DNA of 64,000 nucleotides, from NCBI RefSeq assembly GCF_031085295.1, contig NZ_JAVFWO010000002.1, forward strand, positions 744,001 through 808,000, read 5' to 3'. Position 1 is the stretch's first letter. Every line of letters starts with the position of its first letter. The translations under genes and the position numbers were made by a program. A model generated the notes under the pieces. The model had not been told where the DNA came from. It did no database searches and was given only the letters and a program-made list of their open reading frames with translations. Positions 31,032 through 39,725 of this stretch are shown piece by piece. The stretch is from Microbacterium psychrotolerans (lineage in GTDB: Bacteria > Actinomycetota > Actinomycetes > Actinomycetales > Microbacteriaceae).

Positions 31032-32198
31032 CTACTCGCCGTCGTCGATGAGCACGGACGTCTCGACGTTCACGGCCGCGCGGCTCGCGGCCTCGCGGGC
31101 CGCACGGACGAGCTCCGCCGGGTCGTACCCGGCGGTGTCGCTCAGCGCGACGCCGACGCCGACGACGGGGATCACTCCCCCGCCGACCTTGCCGAGATCG
31201 TCGAACAGGCCACGGTAGATCACACCCGCCTGGCGACGCGCCTCCTGCTCGGACGCCACCGCCAGCCCGATGACGAGCCCGGTCGGCCCGTCCTGGCCGA
31301 CGATGGCGTTGGTCGGCGCGTGATGGCGCACGCCGGTTCGCCAGGTCGCCGCCACCGATCCGGCCACGTCGCTGCCGAAGGCGGTGGAGATGGGATCGAG
31401 GTCGTCGAGGCGCACGGCCGTCACCGCCACTGATTCGCGGCCGCGCTCCGCGCGTCGACAGATGCCGTCCAGCAGCAGCAGGAAGGACTCGTCGCTGACG
31501 ATCCCGTGCTCCTGGTCGACCCTCTGCGCGTCGCGCAGATACCCCCGCATCGGGGCGCGACTCGCCCGCAGCACCGAGGTCACGACGACGGCGACGATGG
31601 TCAGCGTCACCGTCAGGAAGCTCGTGCTGACGGTGCCGAACGCCGCCTGGAACAGGGCGCTGTCAGGACCTGACGTGAGGAACGCGGTCGTCCGTGACAC
31701 GTAGTACAGCGACTGGAACCCCAGCACTGCCCCGAGCACCCACGCGGTGCGCGATTCCCGCATGTCGCCGCGGAGGCACTCCACCGCGCCGGCGCCGGCG
31801 AAGCCCAGCAGAGGTACGAACATCCACAGGACGCCGGCCCAGTCGCCGCCGTCGGCGCCCTCGAACGCCACGCCGAGCGCGGCCGCGACAACGGCGGCGG
31901 CCACGAGGATCGACGACCAGCGCATGCGGCGACCGTTGAAGCGGCGGCATCCCAGCCACATGCATCCGGTGCCGGCCACGAAGGCGGCGTTGCCGATCGC
32001 GATGGCCCACCACGCACCGTCGGACTGCACCCAGACGGTGTAGGCGAGGGTGGTGAGCATGGCTGCGAGGAAGGCGACGGACCAGATGCGCCCGGCGCCC
32101 TCGTCGCGTCGCAGCAGCGTCTCGAGGATGAACAGCACGCCGCTGACGTTGACCACCAGTGCGGTCATGATCAGGACGCTCGCCAGATCCAGGGTCAT
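31032..32198 (-). CDS. Membrane protein with degenerate GGDEF domain
   Basis: 388-residue protein. About six or seven membrane helices fill the first 215 residues. The C-terminal cytoplasmic part follows the GGDEF fold (LDDLDPISTAFGSDVAGSVAA, then GVGVALSDTAGYDPAELV), but the catalytic GGDEF strand-turn reads GQDGPTG and the metal and GTP residues are missing. It should therefore be inactive as a cyclic-di-GMP synthase and may bind ligand or partner. Its start overlaps the kinase stop (ATGA), so the two are co-translated. Confidence 0.75.
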   Translation of the reverse strand: MTLDLASVLIMTALVVNVSGVLFILETLLRRDEGAGRIWSVAFLAAMLTTLAYTVWVQSDGAWWAIAIGNAAFVAGTGCMWLGCRRFNGRRMRWSSILVAAAVVAAALGVAFEGADGGDWAGVLWMFVPLLGFAGAGAVECLRGDMRESRTAWVLGAVLGFQSLYYVSRTTAFLTSGPDSALFQAAFGTVSTSFLTVTLTIVAVVVTSVLRASRAPMRGYLRDAQRVDQEHGIVSDESFLLLLDGICRRAERGRESVAVTAVRLDDLDPISTAFGSDVAGSVAATWRTGVRHHAPTNAIVGQDGPTGLVIGLAVASEQEARRQAGVIYRGLFDDLGKVGGGVIPVVGVGVALSDTAGYDPAELVRAAREAASRAAVNVETSVLIDDGE

Positions 32199-33868
32199 GG
32201 TGCATCTCCCTCGGGGGCGATCGCGGGCAGCTTCACGATGAAGGTCGAGCCGATCCCGGGCGCGCTGTGCAGGGCGAGCTCGCCCCCGTGCGCGCGCACG
32301 ATGTCGCGCGTGATCGCAAGGCCGAGGCCGGTGCCGGTCCGCCGATCAACGCCCGCCTTGTAATAGCGCTGGAAGAGCCGCGAGCGGTCGGCGTCAGAGA
32401 TGCCCACGCCGGTGTCGCGCACCAGGATCCAGCTCGAGTCGCCGTCCGTGGTCGTGCCGACGAAGACCGTGCCGCCGTCCTTGTTGTAGGCGATGGCATT
32501 CGACACGAGGTTGTCGACCACCTGCCGCAGACGGAGCGGATCCGCCCACGCCGTCGCCGGCTCCAGCCCCGTCGTGTCGATCGTGATGGCCCGCCCGGCG
32601 GCGCGCGGGAGGGCGTCGTCGGCGGCGGCGGCGACGAGTTCGCGCGCGTCGACGAGCTGCGGAGCGAGGGACGCCTCCACCGACGACGGCGAGGAGCTCG
32701 AGGCCGCGAGGATGTCGGCGACGATGCGCAGCAGGCGCTCGGCGTTGCGCTCGGCGACGTCGAGGCTCGCGCGCACCGCGTCGGGGGTGTCGGGGTCCTC
32801 GATCGCGAGGTCGAGGTAGCCCAGGATCGAGGTCAGCGGCGTCCTCAGCTCGTGCGACACCGAGGCGACCAGATCGTCGCGTGCGCGGAGTGCGGTCAGC
32901 TCCGCCGTCACGTCCCTCGAGACGACGACGGCGCCGGCGTCGCCCCCGTCGGGATCGGTGATCCGGCGCGCGGTGATCGTCAGCGCCCGACGCGGACCGG
33001 GCTCCGCCCCGAACCACACCACCTGGTCGTCGAACGCCTCGCCGCGCCGCGCGCGCTCCAGCGGAAGCTCGTCCGGCGGCAGCGGTGAGCTGCCGTCGTC
33101 GCGGAAGGCGAGCACCTCCGCCCGATCGTCGTCGGGCTCGAGACCCTGCTGCAGCCGGCCGTGCGCCTCGTTCCGGACCGCGACCCGTCCGGCGGGACCG
33201 ATGCGTACGACGCCGAAGTCCACGGCATCCAGCACCTCTGTCACGACCTGCTCCTGCCGGCGCGTGCGCGCGAGGACACTCTGCAGCAGCTGCGACTGCT
33301 TCGCCAGCAGCATGCGCTGCGCGTCCGACCGGCGGGCGTTGAGATGGCTCGTCGCGGCGACGGCGAACAACACGAGGGGCAGCAGGAAGGTGCGGTAGGT
33401 GACCTCGGTGGCGCTGAGCGCGGTCAGCACGCTGACGATGCCGGCGATCGCGACGATCACGCCGAACAGGCCCAGCAGACCGAACCCGCCGGCGAGCCAC
33501 ATCGTCGGAAAGATCCAGAGCAGGCCGAGCACCGTGTCGGGTGCCGCGATCTGCATGAGCGTGATGGCGAGGATGTCGACCGCGGGCACCGCGGCGACCC
33601 ACCCGTACGGCAGGCGGCTCCACGGGACCACGAGCGTCACGGCAGTCACCGCCACCACCACGACGACCCCGCTGAAGAAGAGCACCTCTTCACCGCCGAA
33701 GGGGCCGACCGCCACCAGCACGCCGAGCACGAACACGACGGCGGACAGCAGCAGCTGGTTGAGCATCGCGGTCCGGCCGCGCGTACGGTCGGCGGCCTCG
33801 GGTGCGGTCACGCCAGGGCGCGAGCGCACCGCGGGTGCCCCCGTGTCGCCCGGCGTCGCGGCGGTCAT
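32195..33868 (-). CDS. Membrane sensor histidine kinase
   Basis: 557-residue kinase. About five or six membrane helices lie between residues 35 and 175, followed by a PAS-like domain (about 205-325). HisKA has phospho-acceptor H339 in VSHELRTPLTSILGYL, and the ATPase domain has the N box NLVSNAIAYN, G1 DTGVGI and G2 GTGLGLAI. All catalytic boxes are intact. It overlaps the pseudo-GGDEF gene by 4 bp and faces the response regulator gene across the convergent junction. The sensed signal is unknown. Confidence 0.9.
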   Translation of the reverse strand: MTAATPGDTGAPAVRSRPGVTAPEAADRTRGRTAMLNQLLLSAVVFVLGVLVAVGPFGGEEVLFFSGVVVVVAVTAVTLVVPWSRLPYGWVAAVPAVDILAITLMQIAAPDTVLGLLWIFPTMWLAGGFGLLGLFGVIVAIAGIVSVLTALSATEVTYRTFLLPLVLFAVAATSHLNARRSDAQRMLLAKQSQLLQSVLARTRRQEQVVTEVLDAVDFGVVRIGPAGRVAVRNEAHGRLQQGLEPDDDRAEVLAFRDDGSSPLPPDELPLERARRGEAFDDQVVWFGAEPGPRRALTITARRITDPDGGDAGAVVVSRDVTAELTALRARDDLVASVSHELRTPLTSILGYLDLAIEDPDTPDAVRASLDVAERNAERLLRIVADILAASSSSPSSVEASLAPQLVDARELVAAAADDALPRAAGRAITIDTTGLEPATAWADPLRLRQVVDNLVSNAIAYNKDGGTVFVGTTTDGDSSWILVRDTGVGISDADRSRLFQRYYKAGVDRRTGTGLGLAITRDIVRAHGGELALHSAPGIGSTFIVKLPAIAPEGDAP

Positions 33869-33965
33869 ACCGCGACGGTAACGGATGCCGCGCCCCGGTG
33901 TGGGAACGGCGCGCTCTGGGTGTCACGCTCCCCCGGCGCGGCACGGCGCGCCGGGGGACGCGTCG

Positions 33966-34664
33966 TCAGAACCCGAAGTCGCCGAACCCGCCCGCGTCGG
34001 CGCCGGCCGCGTCACCGCCCCAGCCGCCGCCGGTGTCGCCACCCCAGCCGGACCCGCTGTCGCCCCAGCCCGCATCGGCCGACGCCCCGTCGCCTCCGGT
34101 GTCGGCGCCTGCGTCGCCGCCGCCGTCCGCCGCGGCACCATCCTGGTAGCCCTGGTCGTACGCGAACGTCGGCGCCAGGAACGAACTCACCAGCGCCGAG
34201 CCGATGACGTACCCGACGACGGTGCCGAGGATCGACGAGCCGAGCATCGAGCCGAACGACGGGCCCTGCCGCTGCGGCCCGAGGGTGCGCTCCATGAAGC
34301 CGGGGTTGAGGTATTCGGCGCGCGTCGCGGCGCGGGCCATCGTCTGCGGGTCGCTCGAGCGCGGCTGCTCGTACGGCGGGAGTCCCGCGGAGAGCTCGGC
34401 GAGCACCTGCTGGCGCTGCGGCTCGGTGAGCCTGCCGAATGCCTCGGCGTGCACCTGCTCGATGGTCTCGGGCGGTGCGGTCCTCAGCAGGTAGCGATAG
34501 CGCTCGATGGCGATCTCGTCCTCGCTCCGCGGGGGCTGTGCACCGGGCGCTGCCGCACCGGGTGCCGGCGCACCGGGTGCCGAGGTGCCGTAGCGGTTCG
34601 GCGGCACAGGCGGCGCCTGGCGCTCGGCATCCGAGTCTCCGAACAGTCGATCGAGGAATCCCAT
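33966..34664 (-). CDS. Membrane protein with glycine-rich C-terminal tail (paralogue 2)
   Basis: 232-residue protein of unknown function sharing its plan with the gene at 28316-28978. A short N-terminal helix (MGFLDRLFGDSDAERQ) and a Pro/Ala linker lead into the same helical motifs (ERYRYLLRTAPPETIEQVHA, EAFGRLTEPQRQQVLAEL, DPQTMARAATRAEY). A hydrophobic glycine-zipper-like segment follows (SMLGSSILGTVVGYVIGSAL), then a Gly/Asp/Trp-rich tail. GAAGGAG precedes the ATG. The tail is acidic here, unlike that of paralogue 1. Confidence 0.75.
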   Translation of the reverse strand: MGFLDRLFGDSDAERQAPPVPPNRYGTSAPGAPAPGAAAPGAQPPRSEDEIAIERYRYLLRTAPPETIEQVHAEAFGRLTEPQRQQVLAELSAGLPPYEQPRSSDPQTMARAATRAEYLNPGFMERTLGPQRQGPSFGSMLGSSILGTVVGYVIGSALVSSFLAPTFAYDQGYQDGAAADGGGDAGADTGGDGASADAGWGDSGSGWGGDTGGGWGGDAAGADAGGFGDFGF

Positions 34665-34797
34665 GTGGCGCTCCTTCTCAGCTTGGCCCGTCCGAGGGAC
34701 GACTGCGCGGGTCCTGGGGGCGGGTGGACAACCACGGTAGGCGCGGTTCCTCGGAGAGGGCTGGAGGATCGGCCGCGGTTCACCGAGAGCGTGCGGA

Positions 34798-35367
34798 TCA
34801 CCCCTGTGCCGCGAGCGCCTCGCTCAGCCACCGCGCGTGCAGCTGCCACGGATCGTCCACGCCGGCCGCCAGCACCGCGATGTGAGCGGTGAGCGCTTCC
34901 GAGCGACGGAACCACTCCGTGCCGGGAAACCGGTCGGCCGCGAACTGCACATGCCGTCGCTGCTCGAGGGCGCGCCCACCGCGCTCGAACGCCAGCAGCT
35001 CGTCGTGCCAGATCGCGCCGAAACGCTGGCGCGGGTTCGCGCTCGTGCCGATCTTCACGCGATCGGCGTAACGCAGGTAGTAGACCACGTCGACGCGCGG
35101 GGGCGGCATCTCAGCGTCGGGGATATCGCCGTGGCGCCACTCGCACACCGCACAGAGCCATCCCGACGGGTAGCGGACGCCGAGGCGCGATCCGCACAGT
35201 CCGCACGGCGAGGGCAGCACATCGGTGAGCCCGTCATGCGCCGCGCCCCAGTCCGCCGCGGCGGCGAGGTGCCGCTCGCAGAGCGGGACCGGCGCGTCGG
35301 CGGGCACCGAGCCCCGGCAGCCGTCGTCGTCCACCAGGCAGTGTACGGAGACTCGGTTCGCAGGCAC
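34798..35367 (-). CDS. Zinc-finger protein with GIY-YIG (T5orf172/MUG113-type) nuclease-like domain
   Basis: 189-residue protein. The N-terminal half has cysteine pairs (CLVDDDGC, CERH, CGLCG, CAVCEW) suggesting one or two zinc sites. The C-terminal half has VYYLRYADRVKIGTSANPRQRF and then RALEQRRHVQFAADRFPGTEWF, the pattern of MUG113/T5orf172 GIY-YIG domains found in phage and mobile-element proteins. The usual GIY tyrosine pair is reduced to VYYLR and KIGTS, as is normal in this subfamily. No mobile element is visible next to it. Function unknown; nuclease activity is inferred from the fold only. Confidence 0.7.
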   Translation of the reverse strand: MPANRVSVHCLVDDDGCRGSVPADAPVPLCERHLAAAADWGAAHDGLTDVLPSPCGLCGSRLGVRYPSGWLCAVCEWRHGDIPDAEMPPPRVDVVYYLRYADRVKIGTSANPRQRFGAIWHDELLAFERGGRALEQRRHVQFAADRFPGTEWFRRSEALTAHIAVLAAGVDDPWQLHARWLSEALAAQG

Positions 35368-35442
35368 ACCGCGACAGTACCCGCCCCCACCGACGCGTCA
35401 TCCCGAGCCGTGGCGTGCATGCCCGAGGCACGCGAAAGGGCC

Positions 35443-35492
35443 GCCCCCGCCGACCTTGCGGTCGGAGGTGACGGCCCTTTCGGAACCAGCGG
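35443..35492. terminator. Two-part hairpin downstream of rpsA
   Basis: An outer 11-bp stem, CGAAAGGGCCG (35443-35453) with CGGCCCTTTCG (35482-35492), encloses an inner CCGACC-TTGC-GGTCGG hairpin (35460-35475). The A/T-rich outer arms give runs of T on either strand. It lies 29 bp after the rpsA stop codon. Confidence 0.8.
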
Positions 35493-35521
35493 TTCAGAGA
35501 ACCAGGCGGCTCAGCTCAGGA

Positions 35522-36970
35522 TCAGCGACCCGAGAGCTTCTCGCGCAGAGCGGCGAGCGCCTCGTCGTCGGCCAGCGTGCCCACCGGGCTGCTGTCGGAC
35601 GAGAAGGACGACGAGCCGGTCTCGACCGGGGCGGCAGCCTCGGCCTCGAGAGCCTTCGTGACGGCGGCCTTGTGGGCCTCCCAGCGAGCGTGGGCAGCGG
35701 CGTACTCCTGCTCCCACTTCTCGCGCTGCTCGTCGAAGCCCTCGAGCCACGCGTTGGTCTCGGGGTCGAAGCCCTCGGGGTACTTGTACTCCCCGTTCTC
35801 GTCGTACTCCGTGACCATGCCGTACAGCGCCGGGTCGAACTCGGTGCCGTTGGGGTCGACCGACTCGTTCGCCTGCTTCAGCGAGAGCGAGATGCGGCGA
35901 CGCTCGAGATCGATGTCGATGATCTTGACGAAGACCTCTTCGCCGACCGAGACGACCTGCTCGGCGAGCTCGACGTGCTTGCCCGACAGCTCCGAGATGT
36001 GCACGAGGCCCTCGATGCCGTCCGCGACGCGCACGAACGCACCGAACGGAACGAGCTTGGTGACCTTGCCCGGAGCGACCTGACCGATCGCGTGGGTGCG
36101 GGCGAAGACCTGCCACGGGTCCTCCTGCGTCGCCTTGAGCGACAGCGAGACGCGCTCGCGGTCCAGGTCGACCTCGAGGATCTCGACGGTGACCTCCTGG
36201 CCGACCTCGACGACCTCCGACGCGTGCTCGATGTGCTTCCACGAGAGCTCGGAGACGTGCACGAGGCCGTCCACGCCGCCCAGGTCGACGAACGCACCGA
36301 AGTTGACGATCGACGAGACCGTGCCCTTGCGGACCTGGCCCTTGTGCAGGTTGTTGAGGAACGTGGTGCGCGACTCGGACTGCGTCTGCTCGAGCAGGGC
36401 GCGGCGCGAGAGCACGACGTTGTTGCGGTTCTTGTCGAGCTCGAGGATCTTCGCCTCGATCTCCTGGCCGAGGTACGGCGTGAGGTCGCGGACGCGGCGG
36501 AGCTCGATCAGCGAAGCGGGCAGGAAGCCGCGCAGGCCGATGTCGACGATCAGACCACCCTTGACGACCTCGATCACGGAGCCGGTGACCACACCGTCGT
36601 TCTCCTTGATCTTCTCGACGTCGCCCCAGGCACGCTCGTACTGCGCGCGCTTCTTGGAGAGGATGAGGCGGCCTTCCTTGTCCTCCTTCTGGAGAACGAG
36701 GGCTTCGACCTCGTCGCCGACCTTGACGACCTCGTTGGGGTCGACGTCGTGCTTGATGGAGAGCTCGCGCGAGGGGATGACGCCCTCGGTCTTGTAACCG
36801 ACGTCGAGGAGCACCTCGTCGCGGTCGATCTTCACGACGGTGCCCTCGATGAGGTCGCCGTCGTTGAAGAACTTCAGGGTCTTCTCGACCGCGGCCAGGA
36901 AGTCCTCGGCAGATCCGATGTCGTTGATCGCGACCTGCTTGGTGGCCGGGGCGGTCGTTGCGGTAGTCAT
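35522..36970 (-). CDS. rpsA: 30S ribosomal protein S1
   Basis: 482-residue S1 with four S1 RNA-binding domains, roughly residues 38-110, 125-190, 210-280 and 295-365 (repeat signatures GYKTEGVIPSRELS, GLRGFLPASLIELR, GVDGLVHVSELSW, GIEGLVHISELSG). The C-terminal 110 residues are acidic and unstructured-looking. Four domains is the usual Gram-positive form. A 285-bp leader separates it from the PH-domain gene. AAGGACAA upstream of the ATG is a modest ribosome-binding site. Confidence 0.96.
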   Translation of the reverse strand: MTTATTAPATKQVAINDIGSAEDFLAAVEKTLKFFNDGDLIEGTVVKIDRDEVLLDVGYKTEGVIPSRELSIKHDVDPNEVVKVGDEVEALVLQKEDKEGRLILSKKRAQYERAWGDVEKIKENDGVVTGSVIEVVKGGLIVDIGLRGFLPASLIELRRVRDLTPYLGQEIEAKILELDKNRNNVVLSRRALLEQTQSESRTTFLNNLHKGQVRKGTVSSIVNFGAFVDLGGVDGLVHVSELSWKHIEHASEVVEVGQEVTVEILEVDLDRERVSLSLKATQEDPWQVFARTHAIGQVAPGKVTKLVPFGAFVRVADGIEGLVHISELSGKHVELAEQVVSVGEEVFVKIIDIDLERRRISLSLKQANESVDPNGTEFDPALYGMVTEYDENGEYKYPEGFDPETNAWLEGFDEQREKWEQEYAAAHARWEAHKAAVTKALEAEAAAPVETGSSSFSSDSSPVGTLADDEALAALREKLSGR

Positions 36971-37255
36971 GTAGTGGGTTGTCCTTGTTGGGTTTGGTGT
37001 CGGGCTCCGGCTTTCAGCGGCATCTTCGCGCAAGGGCGAACGGATGCCTCGGGCCGAGGCGAAGCGGATTTTCCAGCGATGTCGCTCGGACCCTTGCGGG
37101 ATGTGGGACACCGGCGCGAACCGGTACCCGAGCGTGGCGAAACAGCCACACGAGTGACACTCCAGGGTAACAGAACGGCCGGGTCGCCCGCGATGTTCCC
37201 GCGCACCTCGAAATCCGGCGTCACGAGGCCCCACGGGCCGCGGTGGAACGTCGGC

Positions 37256-38035
37256 TCAGCGGGGCAGCTGGATCGGCGCGGTGTTGGTGCGGTCGGGGTC
37301 GAACGGGGCAGGCGCCGGCGTCGGTTCGCCGCGCAGCTGCGCCAGCCGCTCGTCCTCGCGCCGCTGTGCGTCGGCGAGCCAGTCCCACCCCGAAGGATTC
37401 GTGGCGGGACGCACGTCGGGGACCGGCGCGGTGGGGTTGTCGTCGTGCGCCGCGTCTGCCGCGGTGACGGATGCCGCGGCAGCGGGCGCGGGCGTCGGGG
37501 GCGCCACGATGTGGGCGCCCCCGAACTGCTCGGCCCGGCCCGCCGCGCCGCGAAGACCGGCCTGCTGGATGACGCGCTGGATCGTGAGGCCGCGCTCGTC
37601 GGGATCCCCGACATAGCGGATCTCGCGGAGGCCCTGCTCCTGGGCGGCTGACTCGAAGACGAAGTGCCCGTAGCCGAAGACACGGCCGACGACCGGCTTG
37701 TAGACCGAGATGTCGAGGATGCGCGCGAGCGGCATGGTCGCGATGCGCTGCGACAGGATGCCGTGCACGCGGAACACGCGCATGTTGGTGATGACGAAGC
37801 GATCGGTGTGCTGCTCGAAGTACCGCCAGATGGCGTGACCGGTGACGGCGGCGCCGAGGAGTGCGGGCACCCACCAGGCCTGCGCCGGCACGAAGAACGA
37901 CAGAAGGAGCACCACGATGCCGCCGAACAGCTCCAAGACGGCCGAGACCGTGGCCGTCCAGTGCTTGCGCACCTCGTCGACGACGTGCTCCCCCTGATCC
38001 GTGATCAGGTGCTTCTCGATCCGCGGATCGAACAT
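37256..38035 (-). CDS. PH-domain (bPH2) membrane protein
   Basis: 259-residue protein. Two hydrophobic segments near residues 30-70 (AVLELFGGIVVLLLSFFVP, WWVPALLGAAVTGHAIWRYF) precede a bacterial PH domain with DRFVITNMRVFRVHGILSQR and LARILDISVYKPVVGRVFGY. The Ala/Pro-rich C-terminal 90 residues look disordered. A 55-residue membrane peptide is encoded 2 bp upstream, so the two may work together. Role unknown; related proteins are often linked to the cell envelope. Confidence 0.8.
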   Translation of the reverse strand: MFDPRIEKHLITDQGEHVVDEVRKHWTATVSAVLELFGGIVVLLLSFFVPAQAWWVPALLGAAVTGHAIWRYFEQHTDRFVITNMRVFRVHGILSQRIATMPLARILDISVYKPVVGRVFGYGHFVFESAAQEQGLREIRYVGDPDERGLTIQRVIQQAGLRGAAGRAEQFGGAHIVAPPTPAPAAAASVTAADAAHDDNPTAPVPDVRPATNPSGWDWLADAQRREDERLAQLRGEPTPAPAPFDPDRTNTAPIQLPR

Positions 38036-38037
38036 GC

Positions 38038-38205
38038 TCAGCCCGCGGCGAGAGCCATGAAGAAGTCGACCACGGCGGCACCCGCGCCCCAGACGGCGCC
38101 GATGGCGCCCTGCACCGCATTCGCCGCGTCCTGCGGCCGGGTGATGAGGTAGAACGCCGCGAACGCGATGACGAGCACCACGACGATGCGCTTGACGAGC
38201 TTCAC
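38038..38205 (-). CDS. 55-residue membrane peptide upstream of the PH-domain gene
   Basis: Short GTG-started reading frame: VKLVKRIVVVLVIAFAAFYL begins a basic plus hydrophobic single membrane span, followed by ITRPQDAANAVQGAIGAVWG and a second mildly hydrophobic stretch to the stop. AAGGGAACC lies about 11 bp upstream of the start. The stop is separated from the PH-domain ATG by 2 bp. GC-rich third positions and the spacing support a real gene. No function is recognised. Confidence 0.7.
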   Translation of the reverse strand: MKLVKRIVVVLVIAFAAFYLITRPQDAANAVQGAIGAVWGAGAAVVDFFMALAAG

Positions 38206-38323
38206 GGTCCGGGGTTCCCTTCGACTTCTGCTGTTCTACCGCACGGCGGGCGATGCGTGCGCAGGCGCGCGGGCGCGTCGCCATTCGACGGGAGATGCGT
38301 TCGCCCCTGCGCCGAGCCGGAGT

Positions 38324-39373
38324 TCACGGTCGCAGCAGCACCTTCGTGGCGCGGCGCTCGTCCATCGCGGCGTACGCCTCCGCGGCCTCGGCGAGCGGAA
38401 GCTCGAGGTCGAACACACGGCCCGGCCGGATCGCGCCGGAGCGGACGTCCGGGAGCAGCTCGTCGATGTAGCCGCGCACGGGGGCGACCCCGCCGTTGAC
38501 GCCGACGTTGCGGTTGAACATCTGACGCACCGGCAGCTCCGGCCCGCCGTTGGGCACGCCGACGTAGCCGACCATCCCGCCGGGGCGGGTGGAGCGCAGC
38601 GCCTGGTCCATCGACTCCTTCGTGCCGACGCACTCGAGCACACGGTCGGCGCCGATGCCGCCGGTGAGAGCGCGCACCGCCTCGATGCCGGCATCCCCCC
38701 GCTCCTCGACGATGTCGGTGGCGCCGAACTCGCGGGCCAGCGCCTGGCGCTGCGGATGCCGCGACATGGCGATGATGGTCGTGGCGCCGAGCCGCTTCGC
38801 GGCGATGACGGCGCACAGGCCCACGGCGCCGTCGCCCACGACCGCCACCGCGTCGCCGGGACCGACACCCGCCGACACCGCCGCGTGATGGCCCGTGCCC
38901 ATGACGTCGCTGAGGGTCAGCAGGCCCGGGATCTCGTCATCGCCGACCGGTCCGGGAACGACCGCGAGGGTGCCGTCCGCGAGGGGAACGCGCACCCGCT
39001 CGCCCTGGCCGCCGTCGGCGAACCCGCCGAAGCGGTCATCGCTTCCCCACCAGCCTCCGTGCAGGCACGACGTGCTCACGCCGTTCCGGCAGTTCGCGCA
39101 CGTGCCGTCGCACACGTAGAACGGGGCGATGACGAAATCGCCCGGGCGGATGACCCGAACGTCGGCGCCGACCTCCTCGACGATGCCGACGAACTCGTGG
39201 CCGATGCGGTGAGGCTCCTTCGTGGGCGTGACGCCGCGGTAGGGCCACAGGTCGGAGCCGCACACGCACGCCGCCACGACCCGCACGATCGCGTCGGCGC
39301 CGGTGGACAGCGCGGGGTCGGGCACGGTCTCGACGCGGATGTCGCGCGCGGCGTGGATGACGGTGGCGAGCAT
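38324..39373 (-). CDS. Zinc-dependent alcohol dehydrogenase (MDR family)
   Basis: 349-residue medium-chain dehydrogenase. Catalytic zinc ligands are in CVCGSDLWPY and the GHE motif (HRIGHEFVG). The structural zinc cysteines are in CDGTCANCRNGVSTSC. The NAD(P) fold has VVGDGAVGLCAV near 185. Substrate is not predictable. It is monocistronic and divergent from the DUF503 gene. Confidence 0.88.
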   Translation of the reverse strand: MLATVIHAARDIRVETVPDPALSTGADAIVRVVAACVCGSDLWPYRGVTPTKEPHRIGHEFVGIVEEVGADVRVIRPGDFVIAPFYVCDGTCANCRNGVSTSCLHGGWWGSDDRFGGFADGGQGERVRVPLADGTLAVVPGPVGDDEIPGLLTLSDVMGTGHHAAVSAGVGPGDAVAVVGDGAVGLCAVIAAKRLGATTIIAMSRHPQRQALAREFGATDIVEERGDAGIEAVRALTGGIGADRVLECVGTKESMDQALRSTRPGGMVGYVGVPNGGPELPVRQMFNRNVGVNGGVAPVRGYIDELLPDVRSGAIRPGRVFDLELPLAEAAEAYAAMDERRATKVLLRP

Positions 39374-39427
39374 GCATCGAGCCTAAGACCAGGGCCGTCC
39401 GCGCGTCGCCGCTGGCACCATGGACGC

Positions 39428-39721
39428 ATGTGGATCGGGTGGATCGAGTTCGACCTGCTGCTCGGCGACATCCGCTCGCTGAAGGAGAAGCGCAGCGTGC
39501 TGCGGCCCCTCATCGCCGAGCTCAGTCGCCGCACGGAGGCGGCCGCGGCCGAGGTGGGCGAGCACGACCTCCACCGTCGGGCGACCGTCGGCGTGTCGGT
39601 CGTCGCCTCGGGCTCGTCGCACGTCCGGGACGTGCTCGACCACGCCGAACGCCTCGTGGCCGACCGCCCCGAGGTCACGCTGCTGTCGGCCCGGCGCGGA
39701 CTGCACTCCAGCGAGGACTGA
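39428..39721 (+). CDS. DUF503 (YlxP-like) protein
   Basis: 97-residue protein with the family hallmark SLKEKRSVLRPLI near residues 17-29 and the TVGVSVVASGSSHVRDVLDH core. DUF503 proteins are small, ferredoxin-fold-like and often sit near translation genes; their role is unsettled. It converges with the NAD(P)-binding gene, with only 4 bp between the stops. Confidence 0.88.
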   Translation: MWIGWIEFDLLLGDIRSLKEKRSVLRPLIAELSRRTEAAAAEVGEHDLHRRATVGVSVVASGSSHVRDVLDHAERLVADRPEVTLLSARRGLHSSED

Positions 39722-39725
39722 GGGC

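Noticed and set aside
31032..32198. Active diguanylate cyclase
   Set aside because: The GGDEF signature and neighbouring metal and GTP residues are not present.
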